The position numbers and the translations under genes were made by a program. From the NCBI GenBank assembly GCA_031404455.1, contig JANNHP010000286.1, positions 1 to 18,746 of the forward strand: 18,746 nt of DNA, in the 5' to 3' direction. Of the stretch, positions 6,606 through 13,486 are shown one piece after another; position 1 is the stretch's first letter, and each line of letters opens with the position of its first letter. The notes under the pieces are model-generated. The model searched no databases. It was given only the letters and a program-made list of their open reading frames with translations, and was not told where the DNA came from. The stretch comes from JANNHP01 sp031404455. GTDB taxonomy: Bacteria; Planctomycetota; JAJSAM01; JAJVHW01.

Positions 6606-7723
6606 CGCGGCGGCAGCCACACGTCGGCGGACATCCCGGGGCGCAGGACGTCCTGGCCCTCGTCGAGTTCCACCTTCACGCGGAACACCTGCTTCGCGCG
6701 CTGGTCCGGCGTCTGCACGTTGCCGGGTGTGAACTCGGCCTGCCGCGCGACGAAGCTGACGTGCGCCTTGAACCGCCGCGCGGGAAAGGCGTCCACGCCG
6801 ACGTCGAGAAGGGCGCCGGTCTTCACGTCGAGACGGTCCTCGGGCAGGTACGCGCGGACCCAGAGACGCCGCGGGTCGACGATCGAGAGCACCGGCGCGT
6901 TCGGCGCGACCATGTCGCCCGGACGGAGTTCCACCGCCTCGACGACGCCGTCGGACGGCGCACGGACCGTGAGCTCGTCGATCTGACGGTCGATCGCGGC
7001 GACGGCGGCGTCGGCGGAATCGGCCGCGGCCCCGGCGGCGGCAACGTCCTCGGCGCGCGCCCCCGCGCGCAGGAGATCGAGCGCGGCTCCGGCCTCGGCC
7101 ACCTGGGCGCGCGCGGCCGCGATGTCCTCGGCGCGCGAGCCTTCGCGCAGCACCGCGAGATCGAGGCGCCGGACGCGGAGCGCGGACTCCGCCGCCGCAA
7201 CGGCCTCGGTGGCGCGGTCGAGGTCCTCCTGGCTCGTTCCCCCGCCGGCGACGAGCGTCTTCGTGCGATCGAACGACTTCTTCACGAACTCGAGCGTCGC
7301 GATGGCCACGTCCTCGCGGGACTGCGCGGTCTCGATCTCCTGCTTGCGCGGTCCATTGACGAGCCGCTCGAGCCGCGCCGCGGCATCCTGCGCGCGCGCC
7401 GCGGCCTGCGCGATCTCCTCGGGACGCGCGCCGGCGCGGAGCCGCGCGTGCTCGGCCTTGCGCGCCGCGGCCTGGGCGACCGCTCCCGCGCGACGCTCCG
7501 CGAGGTCGTAGGGTTCGAGTTCGACGAGCACGTCGCCCGACTTCACCGCGGCGCCCTCGACCGCGTGCACCGTCTTCACGCGGCCGCCCACGCGCGAGCC
7601 GAGCCGGATCGCGTCGGCCTCGATGAACCCGGACACCTTCGGCGGCGCCTCCGTGCCCTTGCTCCAGACGAGCGCCGCAATCGCGGCGATCACGACGACG
7701 ACGAGGACGAGCACGCGGGCCAT
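6602..7723 (-). CDS. HlyD/YbhG-type membrane-fusion (periplasmic adaptor) protein
   Basis: The product has 373 residues: one N-terminal membrane anchor (residues 3-20, no cleavage site obvious), a first half-lipoyl motif around 45-70 (Gly-Gly-Arg-Val-Lys-Thr-Val-His-Ala-Val-Glu-Gly-Ala-Ala-Val-Lys-x-Gly-Asp), an Ala/Glu/Arg-rich coiled-coil hairpin over about 75-250, the second half-lipoyl motif at about 252-283 (Val-Arg-Ala-Pro-Ser-Asp-Gly-Val-Val), and a beta-barrel region with Leu-Arg-Pro-Gly-Met-Ser-Ala-Asp-Val at the end. Within the coiled coil a 13-residue motif of the type L-R-x-G-x-R-x-E-[ED]-[IV]-x-x-A recurs near 96, 121, 192 and 218. Such adaptors link inner-membrane exporters to an outer-membrane channel. 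Its stop overlaps the ATPase-permease start by four bases, so the two are co-translated. No outer-membrane TolC gene is present. ATG 7723 is preceded at six bases by TGCTACCGT. A frame extension upstream to 7927 is Arg-rich and not coding-like. Confidence 0.9.
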   Translation of the reverse strand: MARVLVLVVVVIAAIAALVWSKGTEAPPKVSGFIEADAIRLGSRVGGRVKTVHAVEGAAVKSGDVLVELEPYDLAERRAGAVAQAAARKAEHARLRAGARPEEIAQAAARAQDAAARLERLVNGPRKQEIETAQSREDVAIATLEFVKKSFDRTKTLVAGGGTSQEDLDRATEAVAAAESALRVRRLDLAVLREGSRAEDIAAARAQVAEAGAALDLLRAGARAEDVAAAGAAADSADAAVAAIDRQIDELTVRAPSDGVVEAVELRPGDMVAPNAPVLSIVDPRRLWVRAYLPEDRLDVKTGALLDVGVDAFPARRFKAHVSFVARQAEFTPGNVQTPDQRAKQVFRVKVELDEGQDVLRPGMSADVWLPPR

Positions 7724-7729
7724 GCGTCC

Positions 7730-7738
7730 ACGGTAGCA
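7730..7738 (-). promoter_or_regulatory. Candidate extended -10 (TGCTACCGT) for the exporter operon
   Basis: On the minus strand TGCTACCGT has the TGnTAnnnT form of an extended -10. It ends six bases before the adaptor's ATG, the same spacing as at the beta-propeller gene, suggesting a leaderless transcript. No -35 is recognisable, and no Shine-Dalgarno precedes the ATG. Confidence 0.4.
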
Positions 7739-7887
7739 AGCCGGCGGCGCTCCGGACGAATCCGCGCGATGTAACCTTTCGCCCCTTCGAACGGACCTAG
7801 TGATGTCGTCCGTCGCGGTCCGCGGACTTTCTCCGCCGGGCCCGCCGGACGAGGCCCTCGCGCGGTCACCGATTCCCCGCGCGATCC

Positions 7888-7893
7888 GGAGGT
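7888..7893 (+). promoter_or_regulatory. Ribosome binding site GGAGGT that sets the start of the secreted beta-sandwich protein
   Basis: GGAGGT is followed after five bases by GTG 7899. This strong Shine-Dalgarno sequence, together with the signal peptide that begins right after it, favours GTG 7899 over ATG 7803, which would put about 32 polar residues before the signal peptide. Confidence 0.7.
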
Positions 7894-7898
7894 GGTCC

Positions 7899-9980
7899 GT
7901 GCGCAACGTCGTCGCCTTCCTCGGCATCGTCGCTCTCGCGTTCTCGGCGGCCCGCGCCCTCGCCGCGGAGCCGCGCGGCCCCGCGTTCGGCTCGAATCGC
8001 TACGCCACCGCGATCGACCGTCACGGGACGGTTCCCGACGAGGACGACTACGTCGCGCCGCTCGCCCGCGGCGAAACGCTGTCGGTCACCGTCGCCGCCG
8101 GGGCGAAGTCGACGCTCCAGCCGTCGCTCCGTCTCGTCGATCCCGACGGCGCTGTCCTCGATCCGGGCGCTACCGTCGCGGCGCGCGGGAGACGGGTCGT
8201 CCTCAGCGGGTACGCGATCCCGAAGACCGGCACGTGGGTCGTGCGCGTCGCCTCGGCGAACGGCGAGGACGGAGAGTACTCGGTGCGGTTCGAGGTCGCG
8301 TCGCCGCGGCCCGTCCGCGTCGCGAAGCAGCGACTCGGCGGCGAGGCGCCGATGTCGGCGGCGCACGAGTTCGACGCCGTCGCGGGCTCGACGCTCTCCC
8401 TCACGCTCGACGGCGCGGGCGCGCCGGTCGCGCTCCGTTCGATCGCCGGACCGTCGGGAGAGGAGATCGTCCCATCGCCGGGGACGGTCGTCGTGAAGGG
8501 CGGCCGGACGACGGTGCGCGGCCTCGATCTCGCCGGCACGGGCGGGCACCGCTTGGTCGTCGGCATCGACGCGGGTGAGGCGACGTACTCCCTGACGCTC
8601 GGAGTCGCGCCGCCGCCGCGGCCGAGCGGCGCGGTCTCGCTCGCGCCCGGCGAACCGGCGCTCGCCGCGGTCGGGGCGCCGGCCGACGTCGTCTCCGGGG
8701 CGCTCGTTCGTCTGCACGGCGCCCGATTCGCCGCCACGTCGCCTGCGCCGCGAGTCTGGATCGGCGGGCGCCCCGCCACGGTGCTCGGCGTGAACTGGAC
8801 GGGTTCCGTCCTCGACGTGGTCGCGCCGGCCGGCGCCGAGGGCGAGGTCGTCGGCGTCGCGGTGCAGAACCCCGACGGACAGTCGGTCGCGCGCGACGAT
8901 TACCTGCGGTACGTGACGCTGCGTCCCCTCGACGTGCTCTCGATCGAGCCCGCGGCGGCGGTGCTGCAGCAGGGCGCCGGCCGGACGTTCAAGGTGATGC
9001 TCACGCGGCCCGCGCCGCCGCTCGGTCTCGTCGTGACGCTCGCGTCCGAGGGCGACGTCGGATCGCTCCCCGCGTTCGTCCTCGTCCGTGGCAACGAGTC
9101 GTCGGCCTCGTTCTCGTTCATCGCCTCGCCCACGCCCGCATCGGGACGGATCGTCGCGTCGTACGAGGGCCAGGTCGCGGCGGAGGTCACCGTCACGCCG
9201 CCCGCCCGGCTCGCGGCGATCGAGCCCTCGCCCGCCACGGTCCTCGAGAACTCCACGCACACGTTCACGCTGACGCTCGAAGCCCCGGCGCCCCCGTCGG
9301 GCCTCGACGTGGAGCTCACGGTCTCGGGCGCGGTCGGCGGAGTTCCCGCGTGGGTTCACGTGGACGCCGGCGCGATCGGCACCACGTTCGAGCTCGCGGC
9401 GACGAACGTGCGCGCGTCCGGCGCGGTCACGGCGACGTCGGAGAACTCGGTCTCGGCGGAGGTGTCGGTCGAGCCACCGGAGACGATCGACCTCTCGGGC
9501 TGGCGGATCGAGCAGGCGAACTCGGCGCGCACATTCACGATCCCTGCCGGCACCGTGCTCCGCGAGGGCGACTACCTCGTCATCGGGCGCAGCGTCACAC
9601 GATCGCAGTTCGAGGGCTATTGGGGACGCACTCTCGGCGACGACGTCGTCTACCTGAACGGCTCCGACCAGTGGCCGAGCATCAACGGTTCGGAGACGTT
9701 CCACTTGAAGGATGCGCAGGGCGTCTCGGTGGACGGACCGACCGTCGCGATGGCGTCGGCGGGAGGCGTGGTCCTCCATCGCCGCGCCGGGCTCGCGGCA
9801 GGCGACGCGGGCTCGTGGACGTCGTCGGCGGCGTCGCCCGTCTCGAACGCGACGCCGGGCACGGGTCAGACCGTGCCGGCGAACCCCGCAGGCGTCTACG
9901 TGAGCGAAGTCGCCGACGCGGTCGGGTCGGGCAACTTCATCTTCGAGTTCGTCGAACTGAGGTTCGACCGTCTGCCGTGA
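7899..9980 (+). CDS. Secreted multidomain beta-sandwich protein (PPC-like, IPT/TIG, Big-like repeats, lamin-tail-like domain)
   Basis: The product has 693 residues with a clear signal peptide (1-23, ending Ala-Leu-Ala-Ala). About 32-133 and 140-236 are two pre-peptidase-C-like (PPC) beta sandwiches, recognised by Asp-Glu-Asp-Asp-Tyr, 'LRLVDPDGAVL' and Thr-Gly-Thr-Trp-Val-Val-Arg-Val. About 250-338 resembles an IPT/TIG domain (Val-Trp-Ile-Gly-Gly-Arg-Pro-Ala-Thr-Val, then VQNPDGQSV). About 345-433 and 438-525 are two similar Ig-like repeats (x-Ile-Glu-Pro-x-x-Ala-x-Val-Leu ... Thr-Phe ... Pro-Ala-Pro-Pro). About 529-657 looks like a lamin-tail domain (Ile-Asp-Leu-Ser-Gly-Trp-Arg-Ile, then Tyr-Leu-Val-Ile-Gly). 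The extreme C-terminus (666-689) repeats the opening strand of another lamin-tail unit (YVSEVADAV, Phe-Val-Glu-Leu). It has no enzyme motif, anchor or sorting signal that I recognise. A surface or matrix protein is an inference. Its stop is nine bases from that of the convergent small gene. Confidence 0.85.
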   Translation: MRNVVAFLGIVALAFSAARALAAEPRGPAFGSNRYATAIDRHGTVPDEDDYVAPLARGETLSVTVAAGAKSTLQPSLRLVDPDGAVLDPGATVAARGRRVVLSGYAIPKTGTWVVRVASANGEDGEYSVRFEVASPRPVRVAKQRLGGEAPMSAAHEFDAVAGSTLSLTLDGAGAPVALRSIAGPSGEEIVPSPGTVVVKGGRTTVRGLDLAGTGGHRLVVGIDAGEATYSLTLGVAPPPRPSGAVSLAPGEPALAAVGAPADVVSGALVRLHGARFAATSPAPRVWIGGRPATVLGVNWTGSVLDVVAPAGAEGEVVGVAVQNPDGQSVARDDYLRYVTLRPLDVLSIEPAAAVLQQGAGRTFKVMLTRPAPPLGLVVTLASEGDVGSLPAFVLVRGNESSASFSFIASPTPASGRIVASYEGQVAAEVTVTPPARLAAIEPSPATVLENSTHTFTLTLEAPAPPSGLDVELTVSGAVGGVPAWVHVDAGAIGTTFELAATNVRASGAVTATSENSVSAEVSVEPPETIDLSGWRIEQANSARTFTIPAGTVLREGDYLVIGRSVTRSQFEGYWGRTLGDDVVYLNGSDQWPSINGSETFHLKDAQGVSVDGPTVAMASAGGVVLHRRAGLAAGDAGSWTSSAASPVSNATPGTGQTVPANPAGVYVSEVADAVGSGNFIFEFVELRFDRLP

Positions 9981-9989
9981 CGGGGCGCC

Positions 9990-10199
9990 TCACGGCACGA
10001 CGAGGCGCTTCGCCGCGCGGTCGTGCGCGATCCGGTCCTTGGCGCCCATCCACCACATCGGCCACTTCACGACGGCGGCCTCGCAGGCGCAGCAGCGGTT
10101 CTCGTCCTGCCTCTCGACGAGCGCGCCAGCGATCTCCTCCGCCCGCATCGTCTCGTCGGGCGGCGGGACAGCGTTCGCCGCGGCGGAGACCGCGAGCAA
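9990..10199 (-). CDS. Small Cys-rich, probably exported protein of unknown function
   Basis: The reading frame is 69 residues from TTG 10199. Codon use is strongly coding-like (almost all codons end in G or C) and the frame runs to a TGA facing the neighbouring gene. The N-terminus is hydrophobic (Leu-Leu-Ala-Val-Ser-Ala-Ala-Ala-Asn-Ala), like a signal peptide. Translating further upstream adds Val-Lys-Arg-Arg-Trp-Ala-Ala-Leu-Thr-Leu, which would complete a classical signal peptide but offers no ATG, GTG or TTG: the codon before Lys is GTC. So the annotated TTG may be wrong, the start may be non-standard, or the start codon may be mutated. The mature part has Arg-Cys-Cys-Ala-Cys-Glu, then Trp-Pro-Met-Trp-Trp-Met and a basic tail. 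The three close Cys suggest metal binding or disulfides. I recognise no family. It is last in the minus-strand run below PrsW. Confidence 0.5.
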   Translation of the reverse strand: MLAVSAAANAVPPPDETMRAEEIAGALVERQDENRCCACEAAVVKWPMWWMGAKDRIAHDRAAKRLVVP

Positions 10200-10287
10200 G
10201 AGCGTCAGGGCCGCCCATCGTCTCTTGACGCCGCCGGACAGACTGCTGCGGGCTGCCGCGAGCGGGGACGCGGCGCGACGGAGCCCG

Positions 10288-10992
10288 TCATCCGGCGACG
10301 TGAACCCGCTTCACCACGCGCCGCGCGTTCCAGATGACGAACGCCCAGAGCATCGTCACCACGGCGGCCGCCGCCGGCGCCGCGCCGTCGAGGAGGACCG
10401 CGATGTCGTACGCGCCGTGGAGAACCATCGCGGCCGCGAGCGGCAGCGCCTGCCAGAGGAACCGCGACGCGCGGGACTTCGCGGCGAAGAGCGCGCGGCT
10501 CGTCCCGAACCCCCAGACCGCGGCGAAGAGGGAGTGCGTGAGCGGCGAGACGAGCGCGCGGACGAGTCCGGTCTGCCAGGGCAGCGCGCGGAGGAAGAGC
10601 ATGTTCTCGACCGCCGCGAACCCGAGCGCCACCGCGGCCGCGTAGACGAGTCCGTCGATGCGTTCGTCGAACTCCCGCCAGCGAAAGCAGACGGCGCGCG
10701 CGACGATGAACTTGGCGCCCTCCTCGATCGGCCCGACGACGAGGAGGCAGTAGAGGATCGTGTCGCCCGCCCCGGGCGGCGGCGACGAAGGGAACCCCGC
10801 CGCCGCGACGGCCGCGTAGCCCGCCCACGCGATGCCGACCGCGAGCATGCCGAGTCCGAACGCCTGGAGGAGGCGCCGCCGCGGCTCGGGCCGGAGCGAG
10901 TCCTTCAGGTCGAAGTACTGGAGCCAGAAGAGCGAGCCCGCCACGACGAACGCGAGGGCGCGCAGGGTCGTCGCGAAGTCGGTGGCGTTCAC
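10288..10992 (-). CDS. prsW: PrsW-family intramembrane metalloprotease
   Basis: The product is a 234-residue polytopic membrane protein with about seven hydrophobic segments. Its family motifs are in order: Gly-Pro-Ile-Glu90-Glu91-Gly-Ala-Lys94 (the EExxK signature), Phe-Ala-Ala-Val-Glu129-Asn130, Thr-His153-Ser-Leu-Phe-Ala-Ala, and His192-Gly-Ala-Tyr-Asp196. An early Phe-Asp-Leu-Lys-Asp-x-Leu-Arg-Pro-Glu-Pro is also typical. In Bacillus subtilis, PrsW makes the first cut in the anti-sigma factor RsiW and so releases SigW. Bacterial homologues are widespread and mostly uncharacterised. The start is GTG at 10992. It follows the EF-hand protein gene by 85 bases, and the ECF sigma gene lies further upstream on the same strand, a setting that makes a role in sigma control worth testing. 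The substrate is unknown. Confidence 0.85.
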   Translation of the reverse strand: MNATDFATTLRALAFVVAGSLFWLQYFDLKDSLRPEPRRRLLQAFGLGMLAVGIAWAGYAAVAAAGFPSSPPPGAGDTILYCLLVVGPIEEGAKFIVARAVCFRWREFDERIDGLVYAAAVALGFAAVENMLFLRALPWQTGLVRALVSPLTHSLFAAVWGFGTSRALFAAKSRASRFLWQALPLAAAMVLHGAYDIAVLLDGAAPAAAAVVTMLWAFVIWNARRVVKRVHVAG

Positions 10993-11077
10993 GCGGCCCC
11001 CGATCTACGCGAGGGCAGCGGCGCGATCGAGAAACGGCAGCGCTGCGCGACGGGCAGCCGTCCGGCATCGGCGCGGG

Positions 11078-13363
11078 TTACTTGTTCTTCTTCGCCTCCG
11101 CGGCGGCCGCGGCTTCGGCTTCCGCTTTCGCCTTGAGTTCGAGCAGCTCCTTCTCGGTGAGCTTCCTCTCCCCGAAGGTGACGCCGACGGCGTCGTGGAA
11201 CGGCGTGCCCTCTTTCGTCCACTCGTAGAGCCAGCCGTGGTTCGCGTCGGCGAGGACGCTGTAGATGAAGCAGACGACCACGACCACCTTCAGGATCCTC
11301 GGCCACGGGCTGCGCTTCTCGCCGAACGGGTCGGCGGCCCCGGGCAGCGATCCCTCGGGAAGCTGCGCCACTGAGGTCAGCGACCCGCCGAACTTCACGT
11401 TCATCTTCACGCGGCCGTTCACGGCCCATCCGTTGGCGTCGAGGATCGGACCGAGGTTGCGCTGCCGGAGCTTCAGCCACGCGATGAGCATCGACGGCGT
11501 GGAGATGAGGAGCAGGAGCCCGGCGAACGCGAAACAGATCTGCCAGAACGGGAGCGAGAAGAGGCCCGTGAGGTGGCCGACCAGCATTGTGATCAGGGTG
11601 CCGATCCCGGCGAGCGCGACTCCGATCGCGGCGACGGTGCCAACGTCCATCTTCTTCGGCTCGGGCGGCTTCTCCGCGGGGGTCTTGTCGGCGTGGGCCG
11701 CGGACGACGCCGCGGCCGCGAGCTTCGCGTCCTGCTCGGCCTCCGCCGCGGCGGCGCGCTTCGCCGCCTGCTCCTCGATCATCCGGACGAGCTTCTTGTA
11801 GGGCGCCCAGAACGCCTGGCGGATGCTGATCGGGTTCTCGACGACGCGCGTGATCGTGGCGTCCCAGTCGCGGCCCTTCCTGTCGTAGAAGACGCCGTTG
11901 CGCCCGACCATGAGGTAGTCGGAGTCGCCGCCCGTGAACGCAGCGGCGATGTGCATCTTCTCGCCGCCGGGGCGCGTGCAGTCGCAGTAGGCGAGATACG
12001 CCTTCGCCATGCCGGCGAGCGCCGCGTGCTTGCCCGCGTCATCCACGCGGACGCAGAGCTCGCACGATCGCGCGTCGAGGAAGAGCGTGCCCACCTGGAA
12101 GATGGCCGGCCGGTCGCCCGAGTAGAAGTCCGAGAAGTTCACGAAGTTGTTGAGCAGGCTGTAGAGGTCGCGGTGGTAGCGGACGAGTCGCTCCACCTCC
12201 GCGATCGCCTTCGCCTCGCCCTCGAGGGCCTTGTCCTCTGCGATGAGCGCCAGGGTCGCGTCCTTCGACTTGCCGGCGAGGATCTCGCGGATGCGCGCAA
12301 GGCCGAGCTTCTCGACCGAGGTCGCCGGCTTCGACGCGAGCCACGCCTCGTACGGAGCGAGCTTCGCGCGGACCGTCTCCCACTCGTCGGCGGTGAGCGA
12401 CGTCTTGCCCTTGCCGAGGATCGGGTCGATCGACGACGCGCGCATCGCGGCCACGCCCGCGGCCCAGGCCGGGTTCAGGCCCTCGGCGAGCGGGAGCGGG
12501 CGGTTCGCCTCGATCCGCGACAGAGGAAAGCCGGCGATCTCCTCGCCGGTGATCGTCATGTCCTTCGCGGCGACGGCGAGGAACTCCTCCTCCGAGCGGT
12601 TGACGGCCGCGAGTGCCCGCGCGTCGAACGCGGCGAGTCGGCAGCGCGCGAAGAAGTCGTCCACTTTCGCGCGGACGGCGCGCCAGGCCGACGCCGCGGC
12701 GGGCGTCGCGTCGCCCGCGGGACGGACGGATGCGTCGGTCTCGAACCTCAAAGCCCACTCGCTGTGCGCCGCAAGCTGCGCGAAGAAGGCGTCGAGCCGC
12801 GTCTGGTCGATGCCCGGCTGTCCGCTACGGTCCAATTCGGAGCCGATGCACGCGATCACGTCCTCGATGACCTTCTTCGTGACGTCGTCCGGCGCCGCGG
12901 CGGCGGGGACGATGCCGTCGCCGTTGAAGCGCGTCTGCGCGAAGATCTTCGCGGTGTCGGCGACGTCGGCCAGCGAGATCGCGTTCGCGTCGGACTTTCC
13001 GAGGTCCTTCAGGATCTGCCGCGCCGAGCCGAGGATCGACTTGCCGCTCGGCGTGTCGCCGTTGATCTGCGCGAGTGGGAGCGAGTCGCTCCCGCTCTTC
13101 AGCGCGCCGAGGTCCTTCAGGTGGTCCTCGCACCACTGCACGGCGGCGATGACCTCGGGCGCCCGGACGCGGCCGTCCTTGTCGGTGTCGATCAGCCCGA
13201 GCGTGCGCTCGTCGAACTCGAGGCCCTTGACCGGGCAGGCGAGCGCCGCCCAGAGCTTCAGGTCGAGGTTCTCGAGGTTCGCGAAGTCCGCGGCCGATTC
13301 GAGGCGCGCCTGATCGAATCCACCCGAACGGGAGAACTGCCAGCGATGCGTCGTGGTGGCCAT
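11078..13363 (-). CDS. Large EF-hand-containing membrane protein, conserved-type hypothetical
   Basis: The product has 761 residues and no signal peptide. A canonical EF-hand loop is at 59-70 (Asp59-Thr-Asp61-Lys-Asp63-Gly-Arg-Val-Arg-Ala-Pro-Glu70: acidic at 1, 3, 5 and 12, Gly at 6). Degenerate loops may exist near 145-156 (Asn-Gly-Asp-Gly) and 178-190. The long soluble part to about 570 has Cys at 434, 437, 460 and 462 (Cys-Glu-Leu-Cys and Cys-Asp-Cys). An Ala/Glu/Lys coiled coil spans 526-558. Membrane helices lie at about 576-596, 602-629 and 690-706. Positive residues before the first helix (Lys570-Lys571) place the large domain in the cytoplasm. The tail is Lys/Glu/Ala-rich and ends Lys-Lys-Asn-Lys. 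Start ATG 13363 has GAGGAG nine bases upstream; GTG 13417 would add 18 residues. I do not know a named family. Calcium binding follows from the loop; the biological role is unknown. It lies between the ECF sigma and PrsW genes on the same strand. Confidence 0.8.
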   Translation of the reverse strand: MATTTHRWQFSRSGGFDQARLESAADFANLENLDLKLWAALACPVKGLEFDERTLGLIDTDKDGRVRAPEVIAAVQWCEDHLKDLGALKSGSDSLPLAQINGDTPSGKSILGSARQILKDLGKSDANAISLADVADTAKIFAQTRFNGDGIVPAAAAPDDVTKKVIEDVIACIGSELDRSGQPGIDQTRLDAFFAQLAAHSEWALRFETDASVRPAGDATPAAASAWRAVRAKVDDFFARCRLAAFDARALAAVNRSEEEFLAVAAKDMTITGEEIAGFPLSRIEANRPLPLAEGLNPAWAAGVAAMRASSIDPILGKGKTSLTADEWETVRAKLAPYEAWLASKPATSVEKLGLARIREILAGKSKDATLALIAEDKALEGEAKAIAEVERLVRYHRDLYSLLNNFVNFSDFYSGDRPAIFQVGTLFLDARSCELCVRVDDAGKHAALAGMAKAYLAYCDCTRPGGEKMHIAAAFTGGDSDYLMVGRNGVFYDRKGRDWDATITRVVENPISIRQAFWAPYKKLVRMIEEQAAKRAAAAEAEQDAKLAAAASSAAHADKTPAEKPPEPKKMDVGTVAAIGVALAGIGTLITMLVGHLTGLFSLPFWQICFAFAGLLLLISTPSMLIAWLKLRQRNLGPILDANGWAVNGRVKMNVKFGGSLTSVAQLPEGSLPGAADPFGEKRSPWPRILKVVVVVCFIYSVLADANHGWLYEWTKEGTPFHDAVGVTFGERKLTEKELLELKAKAEAEAAAAAEAKKNK

Positions 13364-13372
13364 TGCGCGATT

Positions 13373-13378
13373 CTCCTC
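13373..13378 (-). promoter_or_regulatory. Ribosome binding site GAGGAG of the EF-hand protein gene
   Basis: GAGGAG lies nine bases before ATG 13363 on the minus strand. It supports that start over the upstream GTG 13417. Confidence 0.6.
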
Positions 13379-13401
13379 GGTGCCCGGGGACGGAGCCGCG
13401 A

Positions 13402-13410
13402 CTTGTAGCA
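13402..13410 (-). promoter_or_regulatory. Candidate extended -10 (TGCTACAAG) for the EF-hand protein gene
   Basis: TGCTACAAG on the minus strand shares TGCTAC with the promoters proposed for the exporter and beta-propeller genes. It lies 38 bases before the ATG, leaving room for a short leader that holds the GAGGAG site. If real, the EF-hand gene can be transcribed independently of the sigma gene. Confidence 0.35.
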
Positions 13411-13486
13411 CGCCCACCCCGCCCGGGTTCCAGCCTGAGGGCGCACGCGGCCGGTCACGGCCTCTCGCGGCGACCCGGGCGACGCG

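Noticed and set aside
6606..7739. N-terminal extension of the ABC fusion frame through the adaptor gene
   Set aside because: This part is out of frame with the HlyD adaptor and Arg-rich. The ATPase begins at ATG 6605, overlapping the adaptor stop.
7866..9779. 637-codon minus-strand frame over the secreted protein
   Set aside because: It is Arg/Asp/Glu-rich shadow sequence. The plus frame has a Shine-Dalgarno site, a signal peptide and recognisable beta domains.
9937..10218. 93-codon minus-strand frame overlapping the small Cys-rich gene
   Set aside because: It is almost entirely Arg/Gly/Ala shadow sequence and runs into the convergent gene. The alternative frame has coding-like codon use and a signal-peptide-like start.
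11573..13408. 611-codon open frame on the plus strand
   Set aside because: It is antisense to the EF-hand protein, with no recognisable motifs and shadow-type composition.
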